A stretch of DNA of 37,641 bases from Candidatus Rifleibacteriota bacterium (GCA_012517355.1 JAAYVD010000038.1:1-37641); one strand, 5' to 3'; shown: positions 21,365 through 30,015, counted from the first letter of the stretch. The notes: a model not told the origin generated them from the letters alone. Numbers and translations: made by a program.

Positions 21365-21913
21365 ATGGACGCCCCCCCTCCTTCCGCCGGCCCCGCCGCC
21401 CGCCGGGTCGCCCTGGCCGGCCTCGGTCTCGCCCTGGCCATCGCCCTTCAGGCCCTGGGATTGCCCAACCCCGTCACCGGGGTGGCGGTCAATGCCGTGT
21501 TCGTGGTCCTGGTCGGCTTGGCCGGGAAGGCCCCCGCCGTCACGGTCGGCCTCCTGACCCCTCTCGGGGCGGCCCTGACCGGCCACCTCCCCGTCCTGCT
21601 GCTTCCCCTGGCCCCCCTCATCGCCCTCGGCAACGCTGCTTTTGTCCACCTCTACGCCCGGGGGAGCCGACCACCCTCCGCCTGGAGGTGGGTGACGGGG
21701 CCTGGCATGAAATCTGCTATCATCGGAGGTGGCGGTGTGATCCTGACCCGGGTGGCCGACCTACCCCCCGCCTTGCAGGCGGCCCTGTTGGTGATCGTGG
21801 CCATCCAGTTCGGGACCGCCCTCGGCGGCGTGGCCCTGGGAGAATTCCTGTTGGCCAGGGTGACTGACCATCGCCCTGACGACCCCACCGCCGGCGACGT
21901 CGCGCGACGGTAG
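21365..21913 (+). CDS. Small multi-helix membrane protein, ECF-transporter-S-component-like
   Basis: This 182-residue protein has about five hydrophobic helices between residues 15 and 165, with short loops. Features such as NPVTGVAVNAVFVVLVG, a Gly/Pro-rich helix and ALGNAAFVHLY resemble small substrate-binding membrane components of ECF vitamin transporters. No diagnostic motif is certain, so this is a fold-level guess. The ATG at 21365 is chosen because the hydrophobic region follows it at once and a -10 element lies just upstream; a longer upstream frame is Cys/Arg-rich and unlikely. There is no ribosome-binding site, fitting leaderless translation. dnaJ begins 59 bases downstream on the same strand, possibly as one transcript. 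Cargo is unknown. Confidence 0.65.
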   Translation: MDAPPPSAGPAARRVALAGLGLALAIALQALGLPNPVTGVAVNAVFVVLVGLAGKAPAVTVGLLTPLGAALTGHLPVLLLPLAPLIALGNAAFVHLYARGSRPPSAWRWVTGPGMKSAIIGGGGVILTRVADLPPALQAALLVIVAIQFGTALGGVALGEFLLARVTDHRPDDPTAGDVARR

Positions 21914-21972
21914 AGATAAACTTCCGGACTGCCGGCCTCCGGCAGCCCTGACCCCGAAAAGGACACCACCGT

Positions 21973-23037
21973 ATGGTACGAACCGGCAAGGACTATTACG
22001 AGATCCTCGGCGTCTCCCGGGAGGCCTCCCCCGAGGAGATCAAGAAGGCCTATCGCCAGCTGGCGATGAAATACCACCCCGACCGCAACCCCGGGGACCA
22101 CAAGGCCGAGGAGCGCTTCAAGGAGATTGGCACCGCCTACGAGGTGTTGTCCGATCCCAAGAAGCGCGACCTGTACGACCGGCGCGGCCAGGCCGGCCTC
22201 GACGACATCGGGTTCGAGGGCTTCCAGAACGCCGAGGATGTCTTTTCCCGCTTTGGCAGCATCTTCGGCGACCTGTTCGGCGACTCCTTCTTCGAGGGGC
22301 GTGGGCGGTCCGCCCGTGGCGAGGACATCCGCCTGCAGGTCACCATCCCCTTCCGGGACGCCGCCCTGGGCGCCACCCGCCGCCTCGAGATCCAGAAGCC
22401 CGCCGTCTGCTCCACCTGCCACGGCAAGGGAGGTGCGCCAGGTTCCCCGCGCACGGTGTGTCCGGAGTGTCGCGGATCGGGCCAGCTCCAGGACCAGGCC
22501 TCTCCCTTCGGAGGGCTGTTCGGCATGAATCGCGCCTGCCCCCGCTGCCGTGGCGACGGCAAGGTGCCCAGCCGCCCCTGCCCCACCTGCCAGGGTGCCG
22601 GCACGTCCCGCCAGAAGGCCGCTCTCGAGGTCCGGATCCCCGCCGGCGTGAAAGATGGCACCATTCTCAGTCTGCGTGGGGAAGGGGCCGCGGCCGGACC
22701 CGGCTCGACTCCTGGCGACCTGCTGATCCAGCTGGCGGTCGAACCCGACGACCGGTTCGAGCGCAAGGGTAACGACCTCGTCCTGCCGGTGCGGGTGATG
22801 TTCACCACCGCCGCCCTCGGCGGCGAGATGGAGATCCCGACCCTGCGCGGCCGGGCGCACCTGAAGATCCCGCCCGGCGTCCAGACCGGTACCATGCTCC
22901 GCCTGAAAGGCGAGGGCATCCACCCGGCCGGCGGCACCCCGGGCGACCTCCTGGTCCGGATCCAGATCGACGTGCCGAAAACGCTCGACCCCCACCAGGA
23001 AAAACTGCTGCGGGAGCTGGCCAAGACCATCCGGTGA
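21973..23037 (+). CDS. dnaJ: Type I DnaJ chaperone (Hsp40)
   Basis: The cochaperone delivers unfolded proteins to DnaK and stimulates its ATPase. The 354-residue layout is J domain (about 6-70, HPD at 35-37), a Gly/Phe-rich region (about 75-112), a zinc-binding region and the C-terminal substrate-binding domains (about 215-345). All four CxxCxGxG motifs are present, with cysteines at 146/149, 163/166, 189/192 and 203/206. It is slightly shorter than E. coli DnaJ (376). The ATG at 21973 has AAAAGGA upstream. dnaK and grpE are not adjacent, so this may be a stand-alone or second copy. No heat-shock promoter or CIRCE inverted repeat was seen upstream. Confidence 0.95.
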   Translation: MVRTGKDYYEILGVSREASPEEIKKAYRQLAMKYHPDRNPGDHKAEERFKEIGTAYEVLSDPKKRDLYDRRGQAGLDDIGFEGFQNAEDVFSRFGSIFGDLFGDSFFEGRGRSARGEDIRLQVTIPFRDAALGATRRLEIQKPAVCSTCHGKGGAPGSPRTVCPECRGSGQLQDQASPFGGLFGMNRACPRCRGDGKVPSRPCPTCQGAGTSRQKAALEVRIPAGVKDGTILSLRGEGAAAGPGSTPGDLLIQLAVEPDDRFERKGNDLVLPVRVMFTTAALGGEMEIPTLRGRAHLKIPPGVQTGTMLRLKGEGIHPAGGTPGDLLVRIQIDVPKTLDPHQEKLLRELAKTIR

Positions 23038-23163
23038 GCGGTGGCCCCGGTTTTGCCTCAGTCTTTGACCCGACGGCCCTTATCCAGCGTTTCCACCTCG
23101 AACCCATTCGTGAAGGCTCTATGATCTCGCCAGGAGGTCCAGGTGGCCCAAGGGCCGATCCCC

Positions 23164-23172
23164 TGGTAGACT
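23164..23172 (+). promoter_or_regulatory. Extended -10 promoter for the membrane protein at 23204
   Basis: TGGTAGACT fits the TG-N-TAGANT element, with the same flanks (CC before, GGAAC after) as the element at 1091. Initiation near 23179 leaves a 25-base leader containing GGAAGGGGGA. Confidence 0.5.
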
Positions 23173-23203
23173 GGAACCGGAAAACCTGGGGAAGGGGGAC
23201 CAT

Positions 23204-23746
23204 ATGACCCATCTGGTCGCCATGAGGGATGAGGCCATCGTCATCGGGGAGGAAAACGGCTGGGTGAAGCTTCTGGCCGTTCCTCTGCTGTTCGCCGGGC
23301 TCCTGCCCGCCTTCCAGTCGCTCTTCTACCTGATGGGAACCTTCCCGCTCATTCTGGCGGCGTTTCTGATCATGGGATATCAGATGGAAACGACCATCGA
23401 TTTCCGCCGAGGAACCATCGCCGGGGCGGTGACCTTCTTTCAGATTCCCTTCCCCTGGCCCCTTCCCTTCGTGCCTCCCGCCCGGCCCCTCGACGGAAAG
23501 AGTGTCTTCCACTGGGGTAGGGAAAAACTCGTGAGAAAGCGCCCAGGGAGCAGGTTCCCGTATACCTGGTTCCGGACCACGATCTGGTTGTCGTCACCAG
23601 GGTTGGCCGCGACGGTGTGGTTCGTGACGGATGACGAGGACGAAGGGCGGCGGATCCTTGCCCACCTGGAGCAGAAGTCGGGCTTCCCGGTCATGGAAAA
23701 AACCTCGCTGACCGATGGGAATCCCGGCGCCCCGGCTCCCCGCTGA
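23204..23746 (+). CDS. Membrane protein with two helices and a basic/acidic cytoplasmic part
   Basis: This 180-residue protein has two closely spaced helices at about 21-58 in a hairpin. Before them is a short polar segment with VIGEENGW, and after them a soluble part of about 120 residues containing IDFRRGTI and a Trp/Pro-rich stretch. The layout resembles small bacterial PH-like membrane proteins, in which two helices precede a beta-rich domain; this is a weak guess. The ATG at 23204 has GGAAGGGGGA upstream and an extended -10 element before that. Its last base is followed at once by a hairpin (23747-23765). It converges with the cyclase homologue. No function is proposed. Confidence 0.7.
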   Translation: MTHLVAMRDEAIVIGEENGWVKLLAVPLLFAGLLPAFQSLFYLMGTFPLILAAFLIMGYQMETTIDFRRGTIAGAVTFFQIPFPWPLPFVPPARPLDGKSVFHWGREKLVRKRPGSRFPYTWFRTTIWLSSPGLAATVWFVTDDEDEGRRILAHLEQKSGFPVMEKTSLTDGNPGAPAPR

Positions 23747-23765
23747 GCCCATGGCGTCCATGGGC
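23747..23765 (+). terminator. Hairpin directly after the stop at 23746
   Basis: GCCCATGG-CGT-CCATGGGC is a perfect 8-bp stem touching the stop codon. No T-tract follows, so any terminator function is uncertain. It lies in the 79-base convergent spacer. Confidence 0.4.
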
Positions 23766-23825
23766 GTGCCCTCTGCTCCCGATCGGGTCGCGGTCGGGGC
23801 CTGAGGCGATGGCGGCGGAACCGGC

Positions 23826-26138
23826 TCAGTCGCCGGCGAGGGGGGAAGTGGGGGGCTGCGGGGCGTCGCCTCCGGGGCCGGCGCCGGTCGCCGCGAGGCG
23901 GGGCCCCAGCCGGACCCGCATCCGGTCGAGCGCCCGTTCCGCCTCGGCCAGCACCTCGGGGGATTTCTCCCTCTCGATCAGGCTCCCCAGGGCGTCGTAG
24001 GCCTCGGTTCCGCCGACCTGCCCGAGCGCCTTGACGGCCAGGCGCCGCTGGGCGGGGTCTTCCCCGGCCACCAGGCGGGCCAGGTGCGACAGGATCAATG
24101 TGGCGGGAAGGGCTTCGGGAACCCGCCCGAAGTGCGCCCGGAACGATCGCGAGGCGGCCAGGGTGGCGGTGGCGTAGGCCCCCGCCGTCTGCCGGGCGGG
24201 GTCATCGGAAGCCAGCAACTCGGTCAGACCGGGAAAGACCTGGGGGTCGTCCAGCAGCCACAGGCCGAGCAGGGCGTTCGCCACCACCCGGTGGTGCTTG
24301 TCGCCGGCCAGGGCCCGGAAGGTTTCCGCCTTTTCGGGGAAGGCGAGCGGCAGCAGGGCCTGCAGGGCATTGGCCCGCACCCGCCCTGCCGGGTCACCGA
24401 GGACCTCGCGGAAGAACCCTACCAGCAGCGGTTCCCTGGCCAGGGCGAGCATCGAGACCGCCTGGCTGCGGAGGATCTCGTCCTTCCCCGTCCGGATCAG
24501 GGTGATCAGGAAGGCTTTGGCCTCCTCGCTCCGGTCGAGGATGAAGGTGCCCAGGGCCCGGATGGCTTCCTGGGCCAGCTCGGGGGCGCCACGCTGGGCG
24601 GTCTCCTCGAGGAACCTGCGGGCTTCGGGGGTGCGGACGAAGGACACCAGCCGGATGAGGTGGGCCGCCTCGGCCGGGGGCGCCCGCCGGAGCTCCTCCA
24701 GGAAGAAGCTGAGGTTGGTGAGGCGCCGCAGGATGTGCAGATCGGCAGCGCCGTTGCCGTTGCCGGCCGGGGACCCCTGGACGAAATCGCGGACCTTCGC
24801 CAGGAAGCCGCCGGTGACGAACACCCCGGCCGCCGCCGCGTTCCGCGAATCGTTCTCCAGGCGGGCGGCCAGGTTGACCGTCTCGCCCAGGGTGGTGAAC
24901 TCGAGCCGTGAGGTGGAGCCGACCTGCCCGATCACCACGGGGCCGGCGTTGACCCCGAGGCCGGTCTGGAATTCCTCCAGGCCCAGCGCGGCCTGACGGA
25001 GGTTGAAGTCGCCCAGGGCCCGCTGCATCTCGAAGGCGGCGAAGACGGCCCGCACCTCGGGGGGCCAGCGCTGGCCGGGAGCGGGCAGGAACACCCCCAT
25101 CAACCGGTCGCCCATGAACTTGTCGACGATCCCGCCGGACCGGGCCACCGCCTCCACCATGGTGTCGAAGAACCGGTTGAGGGAATCGATCACCTCGTCG
25201 GGCTGGTGCCGCTCGGCGAAGGCGGAGAACCGGCGGATGCCGGAAAACAGGACGGCCACCTCCTGGCGGCCACCGCTGCGCGCGACCTCAACGGTTCCCC
25301 CGGCGACCTCGGTCCAGGCGTTCGGGGAGACGTATTTCCGCATCAGTTCCTTCTTGTGCAGCTCGACGGCCATCTTCTGGAAGGTGGCTTCCAATTTGCC
25401 GAACTCGTCGGTCGCCAGGGCTTCCGGCTGGATGGCGAAGTCCCCGCGGCCAACCTGCTCGGCGGCTTCCATCAATGACGTGATGGGGGCCAGGATGGCG
25501 CCGGAAACCGCGATCGAGATCAGGATGCCGACGAAGATGAAACACAGACCCAGGGCCAGGTTGCCCAACAGCACGGTGCGCAGGTAATCGAAGGCGGGTT
25601 GCAGCGAGAAGCCGACCCGGATCATCCCGAACAGCCCGTTGCCCACCCGCACCGGGATGCAGGCATCCGAGACGGGGTGCCCCTGGTGGATGCTGCGGCG
25701 GATCGCCACGTCGGGCATCGACAGCCGCTGCACCGTCCAGCCGTCGGTCATGAACCGGCCGATCTGGGCCGGCTCGGTGCTGGCCAGGATCTTCCCCTGA
25801 GGGTTGAGGACCACGCAATACCGGACCACCGCCAGCTGGGCGAACTCCTTGAGGGCATACTCGAGGCCCCGGTAGTTGCCACGGATGATGTCCTCGCCCA
25901 TGCCGATCTTGACCAGGTTGCCGAGCATGTCGGCGTTCTGCCGGGCCCGCTCGAGGTTCGCGCCGCGCTCGAAGAAGGTCACCAGAAGAACCGTCAGCAG
26001 GATGATCAGGATGACCACGAGCGAAATGGTCACTGACAGCTTTTCCCGGATGCCCAGGGTCCGCCGGGGGGCGGGTGCCGCCTTCCCCGGGGCCGGCCCG
26101 GCCGGGCCGCCGACCGACCGCTGCTCAGAGACCGGCAT
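23826..26138 (-). CDS. Membrane class III nucleotide cyclase homologue with HEAT-like repeats, first metal Asp missing
   Basis: This 770-residue protein has a membrane helix (about 34-55), an extracytoplasmic sensor region (about 56-185), a second helix (about 187-215), HAMP (about 215-268), a class III cyclase domain (about 290-450) and an alpha-helical HEAT-like repeat region (about 490-740). In the cyclase domain the first metal site, normally FSDIRGFT, reads FSGIRRFS, so Asp becomes Gly at residue 300. The second metal Asp (D344 in KFMGDRLM), the adenine-type Lys (K340) and the transition-state pair N422/R426 in TVNLAARLE are present. Loss of one metal ligand usually destroys cyclase activity, so it may be a receptor or regulatory pseudo-enzyme; weak activity cannot be excluded. 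Its start overlaps the PhnD-like gene by 14 bases, implying a joint role. Confidence 0.88.
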   Translation of the reverse strand: MPVSEQRSVGGPAGPAPGKAAPAPRRTLGIREKLSVTISLVVILIILLTVLLVTFFERGANLERARQNADMLGNLVKIGMGEDIIRGNYRGLEYALKEFAQLAVVRYCVVLNPQGKILASTEPAQIGRFMTDGWTVQRLSMPDVAIRRSIHQGHPVSDACIPVRVGNGLFGMIRVGFSLQPAFDYLRTVLLGNLALGLCFIFVGILISIAVSGAILAPITSLMEAAEQVGRGDFAIQPEALATDEFGKLEATFQKMAVELHKKELMRKYVSPNAWTEVAGGTVEVARSGGRQEVAVLFSGIRRFSAFAERHQPDEVIDSLNRFFDTMVEAVARSGGIVDKFMGDRLMGVFLPAPGQRWPPEVRAVFAAFEMQRALGDFNLRQAALGLEEFQTGLGVNAGPVVIGQVGSTSRLEFTTLGETVNLAARLENDSRNAAAAGVFVTGGFLAKVRDFVQGSPAGNGNGAADLHILRRLTNLSFFLEELRRAPPAEAAHLIRLVSFVRTPEARRFLEETAQRGAPELAQEAIRALGTFILDRSEEAKAFLITLIRTGKDEILRSQAVSMLALAREPLLVGFFREVLGDPAGRVRANALQALLPLAFPEKAETFRALAGDKHHRVVANALLGLWLLDDPQVFPGLTELLASDDPARQTAGAYATATLAASRSFRAHFGRVPEALPATLILSHLARLVAGEDPAQRRLAVKALGQVGGTEAYDALGSLIEREKSPEVLAEAERALDRMRVRLGPRLAATGAGPGGDAPQPPTSPLAGD

Positions 26139-27084
26139 CGTCTTCCACCTGCTCCAGGAAATCGTACATCGAAGGATCGGGAGCCTTGACGGCGAAGAAC
26201 CCCGAGAATTCGTCGCCCCCCGCCAGCTTGGGCCCCACCTCCAGGAATGACCGGGTCACCCGGTCCACCGCGTCCTGGTGCTGGTTGGCGGGGGCCACGT
26301 AGACGCCCCCGGGGGCGGCCGTCGAGGTGTGGACGGTTCGCAACTGCCTGGCTATATCCGGTTCCAGCTCAGCAAAGAAGGTGTTGGACACCACCGCCAC
26401 GTCGAATTCACCGCTGATCAGCCCGAGAACCGAGTTGCGGGCATTCCCGGTGAAGCTCTCGCTGCCGAAGAAGGTCGCCGGGTCGAACCCGTGGGCCTTC
26501 AGCTCGATCTCGGGAAGGGCGAACCCGCTGAGGGAATCGCGGCTCTTGAAGGCGACCCGGGTTCCCTTCAGATCCTCCAGGCGCCGGGCGGGAGAGTCCG
26601 TCTTGACCAGGAACAGGGTCTGCTTGGCCGTCCGGCCCGTCCGCTCGAGGATCGCGCGGATCCGGCCCTGCTGACGGGCCTTGGCGTAGGCCACCGCCGT
26701 GACGGCGGCGATCTGGACCTGCCCCTTCTCCAGCTTTTCGAGGAGTTCCCCCGTCGTGTCCGACACGTCGATGACGGCCCGGAACCCGGCCGGCCGGGTG
26801 ATCGCCTCGAGCGGGGGTTGGACGGCCTCGATGAACTTGACCAGGTCGCCGCGGGGGACCACGAAGCCGAAGGTCACCCGGCCACCGTCGTCAGGGGAGA
26901 GGCCGATCCCCTGGGCGGGTTGGGCGGCCAGTCCGGCGAACACCTCCTCGGGGGCCGACCCCGACCCGGAGAACTCCAGGAGGTTTCGCCAGATCATGGC
27001 CCCGGAGGCGATGATGCCGGCGAGGAGGAGGAACACGATCCCCGAGAACAGGGACGTGTTGTCCGCCCATTGTTTCATCTTCAT
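26125..27084 (-). CDS. Membrane-anchored PhnD-like substrate-binding protein
   Basis: This 319-residue protein has one N-terminal membrane helix (about 12-33) and a periplasmic type II binding-protein fold (about 68-310), recognised by FGFVVPRGDLVKFIEAVQPPLEAI, an AAVTAVAYAKA segment and LKGTRVAFKSRDSLSGF, typical of the PhnD/phosphonate-binding group. No permease or ATPase lies nearby. Instead the gene overlaps the cyclase homologue by 14 bases, so it more likely detects a ligand for that protein than feeds a transporter (inference). It starts at ATG 27084; an extended -10 (TGGTATAGT) ends eight bases before the ATG, suggesting a leaderless mRNA. The ligand is unknown; phosphate-like anions are typical of the family. 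Confidence 0.85.
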   Translation of the reverse strand: MKMKQWADNTSLFSGIVFLLLAGIIASGAMIWRNLLEFSGSGSAPEEVFAGLAAQPAQGIGLSPDDGGRVTFGFVVPRGDLVKFIEAVQPPLEAITRPAGFRAVIDVSDTTGELLEKLEKGQVQIAAVTAVAYAKARQQGRIRAILERTGRTAKQTLFLVKTDSPARRLEDLKGTRVAFKSRDSLSGFALPEIELKAHGFDPATFFGSESFTGNARNSVLGLISGEFDVAVVSNTFFAELEPDIARQLRTVHTSTAAPGGVYVAPANQHQDAVDRVTRSFLEVGPKLAGGDEFSGFFAVKAPDPSMYDFLEQVEDDAGL

Positions 27085-27092
27085 ACCCCAGC

Positions 27093-27101
27093 ACTATACC
27101 A
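27093..27101 (-). promoter_or_regulatory. Extended -10 promoter of the PhnD-like/cyclase pair
   Basis: The minus strand reads TGGTATAGT. Eight bases separate its end from the ATG at 27084, so initiation would fall about two bases before the start codon. Confidence 0.6.
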
Positions 27102-27342
27102 TACCGGAACCCGGTCTCCGGTCCATAGGTGTCCTGACCATGGAAGGGGGGATTCATCATCGGAAACGGGATCCTCCCGCGTTCCGACAAGCGGCACAGG
27201 CGTGATCCTTCCCCTGCCCCCACATGAGTCTCGAACAGGCTTTTCCCGGCTGGTGGTCCTGACTCCCCGCGTCCCATTCCCGTTTCCCCTGCCGCCTTGC
27301 GGATTCCTGGGTCTTTTCAGTCAGAATCTCCGGGAAGGCGAA
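27102..27342. other. Intergenic region with degenerate repeat
   Basis: No gene is supported in this part of the 310-base gap 27085-27394. At about 27254-27295 a pyrimidine-rich stretch starting GTCCTGACTCCCCG resembles the repeat pair at 17771-17967. The phrase GTCCTGACCATGG also occurs near 27128. Confidence 0.4.
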
Positions 27343-27363
27343 CGGCCCCCGGAAGGGGGGCCG
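27343..27363 (-). terminator. Possible terminator after the exported DUF4350-like gene
   Basis: CGGCCCCC (27343-27350) pairs with GGGGGCCG (27356-27363) around a 5-base loop, 31 bases past the stop. The following minus-strand bases are only moderately T-rich. Confidence 0.45.
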
Positions 27364-27394
27364 CGGTGGACTTGGGGGAAGGCCGGGGGGAGAG

Positions 27395-28429
27395 TCAGCG
27401 GGAATACAGCAGGTCGAAGGTGGTCTGGGCGTCGAGCGACCGGCGGAGGTCGGCCAGGCCGGCATCGCCCATCACCCGGGCCCGGGCCTGCGGCCGCAGG
27501 TCGGGGTGTTCGTTCAGGAGCTGCCCCACGGCCCGCTCGCAGGTTTCCAGGTGCAGCAACAGACTGGGATCGGGAGCCCCGGCGTAGGTGCGGGAGCCGG
27601 CGGAAACATCCGCCAGCAGGCGGTCCAGGTGCCGGGCGGGAGCGGTGGCCCGGGGTTCGAGCAGCCAGCGCACCGAGTTCGCGGCCAGGGTGGCGTGGGA
27701 ATAGCCGGGGTTGTTGAAGCCGTCGTGCAGCTTGTCATGCGGGTCGCCGGTGCCGTCGTCGTAGGGGGAGCTGTCGCCCATCGCCACCACCCGGCCGCCC
27801 TTGGCGCCGACCTCGGTGGAAGCGATGAACGCGCCGCCGCCGTTCTTGGCGCTGACGGTGATGTGCGCGACGCCTTGGCTCGACAGGCACTTCACGGTGG
27901 AGCCTCCCCAGGTGCCGACCGCCTTGACGCCCTTGGTGAAGGAGGTCTGGTTGATCTTGCCGGCGGTCGGGGCTTCGGAGAAATACCGCAGGTCGATCTG
28001 CAGGCCGAGTTTCGGCAGGAACCGGTTGAGGACGGCGACCGAATCGACCCCGTCGCCGTTGCGGTCGGAATTGTTGTGGTCGGCGATGGCATACAGCCCG
28101 CCGCCGTTTTCCACGAACCTGACGATGGCGGCTTCCTCTTCGGCCGTGTACAGGGAGTTCGGCTCGGGCAGGACGAGCACCTGCGCGCTCTGGAGGTCTT
28201 CCCAGGCCAGCTTCTTGACGGCGCGGACCTCGCACCCCTGTGCCTTGAACACGTCGGCGAAATCGGAAAATCCGCCGTCGATCACCCAGTCAGCATTGCC
28301 GGCGGTCTGGGCATGGCCCTCGTCGAACAGGACCAGCGGTTTGGCCGCCAGTGCGGCGGTTGGGGTGCCCGTGGCGAGGAGCAGGGCCAGCCCCAGGAAG
28401 AGGAGGGGAGCGATTCTCGATGACTTCAT
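27395..28429 (-). CDS. Exported protein with a DUF4350/GATase-like domain
   Basis: This 344-residue protein has a signal peptide (about 1-29, MKSSRIAPLLFLGLALLLAT then ALAAK). The mature part begins PLVLFDEGHAQTAG and contains a flavodoxin/GATase-like core: VLVLPEPNSLYTAEEEAAIV, then FVENGGGLYAIAD and later VVAMGDSSPYDDGTGDP. This matches the pattern of DUF4350-like domains, which bind but do not evidently hydrolyse small molecules. DHNNSDRNGDGVD looks like a Ca2+-binding loop (inference). The C-terminal 100 residues are helical and unassigned. The ATG at 28429 is chosen because it opens the signal peptide and has GGGAGA upstream. It is divergent from the small coiled-coil protein. Function is unknown. 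Confidence 0.75.
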   Translation of the reverse strand: MKSSRIAPLLFLGLALLLATGTPTAALAAKPLVLFDEGHAQTAGNADWVIDGGFSDFADVFKAQGCEVRAVKKLAWEDLQSAQVLVLPEPNSLYTAEEEAAIVRFVENGGGLYAIADHNNSDRNGDGVDSVAVLNRFLPKLGLQIDLRYFSEAPTAGKINQTSFTKGVKAVGTWGGSTVKCLSSQGVAHITVSAKNGGGAFIASTEVGAKGGRVVAMGDSSPYDDGTGDPHDKLHDGFNNPGYSHATLAANSVRWLLEPRATAPARHLDRLLADVSAGSRTYAGAPDPSLLLHLETCERAVGQLLNEHPDLRPQARARVMGDAGLADLRRSLDAQTTFDLLYSR

Positions 28430-28521
28430 ACGTAATCTCCCAAAAAGAACAGGGTACTCCATGCTCAGGACATATGATCATCCTAACCAACCTTCCCCGG
28501 GGGCGTCAAGGGACCTCATTT

Positions 28522-28530
28522 TGCTATAAT
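28522..28530 (+). promoter_or_regulatory. Extended -10 promoter with perfect TATAAT
   Basis: TGCTATAAT is a full TG-N-TATAAT element. Initiation near 28537 leaves a 45-base leader before the gene at 28582. No -35 is apparent. Confidence 0.75.
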
Positions 28531-28581
28531 GGGAAGAGATCCGGCGGACCAACCGGCCGGATGTCGGTGGAGGACTGGCCC

Positions 28582-28989
28582 ATGCGTGTTCCTGACCGTC
28601 GGGGGGTGGTGGCGATCATGCTGACCCTGGCTCTGGGGGTGGCCATCGGCGCCGCCACCCTGCTGGTCGGCACCGAGGTCGCGAAGAATCTCGAAACCCC
28701 GCCCCCCGCCTCGGCCGGCGTGGTCCTGGCTCCCACGTTTCCCGCCAATTCCGCCCGCGAACTCGAGGAGGCCTTCCAGGGCTATCAGGCCGCCCGCCGT
28801 CTGTATGACAAGGCGGTCGCCGCCCGCGTCCAGGACCTGAGGGCCCACCTCACCGTCCTGCGGAAAGCCAAGGAGCGACTGGAAAAGGCCGTCATCCTGA
28901 ACACCCCGGGGCTGCCCATGGTGGAACCGGTCTTTCCCGGCTCGGCCACCCCCAGCCGACCCGCCTCCGGTCCGAGTCTGGCCCCCTGA
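28582..28989 (+). CDS. Small single-helix membrane protein with coiled coil
   Basis: This 135-residue protein has a basic N-terminus (MRVPDRRG), one membrane helix (about 9-30) and a charged, heptad-like helix (about 58-105; ELEEAFQGYQAARRLYDKAV, then LRKAKERLEKAV), ending in a Pro/Ser-rich tail. The layout is of a bitopic inner-membrane protein with a periplasmic coiled coil. The ATG at 28582 has GGAGG eight bases upstream; an ATG at 28561 in the same frame lacks a site. A perfect -10 element lies 51 bases upstream. It converges with the ATP-grasp-like gene, 16 bases apart. No family is recognised. Confidence 0.7.
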   Translation: MRVPDRRGVVAIMLTLALGVAIGAATLLVGTEVAKNLETPPPASAGVVLAPTFPANSARELEEAFQGYQAARRLYDKAVAARVQDLRAHLTVLRKAKERLEKAVILNTPGLPMVEPVFPGSATPSRPASGPSLAP

Positions 28990-29005
28990 TCCTTCCGGGT
29001 GGCCT

Positions 29006-30001
29006 TCAGGACTCCCCCGCTTCCTCCAACAACCGCACCAACAGCGTCGCCTGCTGCATCAGGGCTTTCGGATCCGGCCCCGACAGCAGCGCGACCGCCT
29101 GCCGGCCCGCCGCGAAATAGCGCGTCACGGCCGCGGGACACCCCGGCGGCAGGGCTGAGGGAAAGGGCGGCTGCCGGGAAGGGCGCCGCAGGAACTGGAG
29201 CCTTCCCCAGCGGGTTGGGCCCGGCCCCTGAACCGTGGTCGCCGGCGGCGCGGCCGCTTCCCCCACCGTCGGCATCACCCCGGCCTTCTCGCACCACCCC
29301 GGGAAGTATTCCAGCCGGTTGGCCGCCCCGCTGAGGGCGAGCAGGAAACAGTCCTTCCCCGCCAGGCCGATGGTCAGGCGACACAGGGACCCCGGGGCGG
29401 TGCCCAGCCCGGGGAGGGCGGCGAGGATCCGGTCTGTACCGCGGATCAGCTCGGGAGGCGGTTTGACCGGAAACAGGCGCCAGGCGGTGGTCGCCGCGAG
29501 CGACTTTTCGAGGCTCTTTTGCGCGTAGAGGCGGTTCCCGGCCGCCCCCACCGTCACCTCGACCGTGGCCTGGACCTGGATCCAGTCCTCGATGATCAGG
29601 TCGGCGTCAGGCGCGGCCCCGTGCAACCGTTCGATGAACTTCGGCAGCTCCCGGAAGGCCTCCAGCCGGAAGACACCCTGCCCCTCCATACCGTTCCGGG
29701 CCGACTTGATGGCGAGGGGAAACCGGTTGCCGGCGATGACCTGGCGGGAGGCCTCCTCGAAGGTGCGGGCCCTGGCCCACCGGGGGGTGGGCAGGCCCTG
29801 GCCGGCCAGGTGCTCTCGCAGCGCCCCCCGATCGACGATCAGGCGGCGCAGGTCGGGCGGCAGGCGGTCCCCCGGCCCGCCGGGCTCGGCCAGCAGCCGG
29901 TCGTCCAAGACCAGCCCAGGCCCCCCGTTCCCGGCGGAGGTGGCGGCCGGGACGTTGGCCAGGGCGGGCTTCCACCAGACCTCTCCGGGCAACGGGTCCA
30001 T
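29006..30001 (-). CDS. ATP-grasp-like protein, substrate unknown
   Basis: This 331-residue protein has an ATP-grasp pattern: a helical pre-domain ending LREHLAGQGLPTPRW (61-75), a nucleotide-binding strand FPLAIKSARNGMEGQGV (94-110, K99 as the ATP-binding Lys) and DLIIEDWIQ (134-142, with an adenine-region Glu). The final metal-binding loop is not clear, so activity is uncertain. Members of this fold usually ligate a carboxylate to an amine or thiol. The ATG at 30001 has no ribosome-binding site but follows TACAGT by eight bases, suggesting leaderless expression; otherwise the start may lie further in. A longer frame running to 31111 is a shadow of the flavodiiron gene. No neighbour hints at a pathway. 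Confidence 0.65.
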   Translation of the reverse strand: MDPLPGEVWWKPALANVPAATSAGNGGPGLVLDDRLLAEPGGPGDRLPPDLRRLIVDRGALREHLAGQGLPTPRWARARTFEEASRQVIAGNRFPLAIKSARNGMEGQGVFRLEAFRELPKFIERLHGAAPDADLIIEDWIQVQATVEVTVGAAGNRLYAQKSLEKSLAATTAWRLFPVKPPPELIRGTDRILAALPGLGTAPGSLCRLTIGLAGKDCFLLALSGAANRLEYFPGWCEKAGVMPTVGEAAAPPATTVQGPGPTRWGRLQFLRRPSRQPPFPSALPPGCPAAVTRYFAAGRQAVALLSGPDPKALMQQATLLVRLLEEAGES

Positions 30002-30009
30002 CACGGGAT

Positions 30010-30015
30010 ACTGTA
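30010..30015 (-). promoter_or_regulatory. -10 element eight bases before an ATG
   Basis: The minus strand reads TACAGT, followed by eight bases and the ATG at 30001. A TCGACA 19 bases upstream could serve as a poor -35. Confidence 0.35.

Noticed and set aside
21914-21972. CIRCE or sigma-32 control of dnaJ
   Set aside because: No inverted TTAGCACTC repeat or heat-shock hexamers are present before dnaJ.
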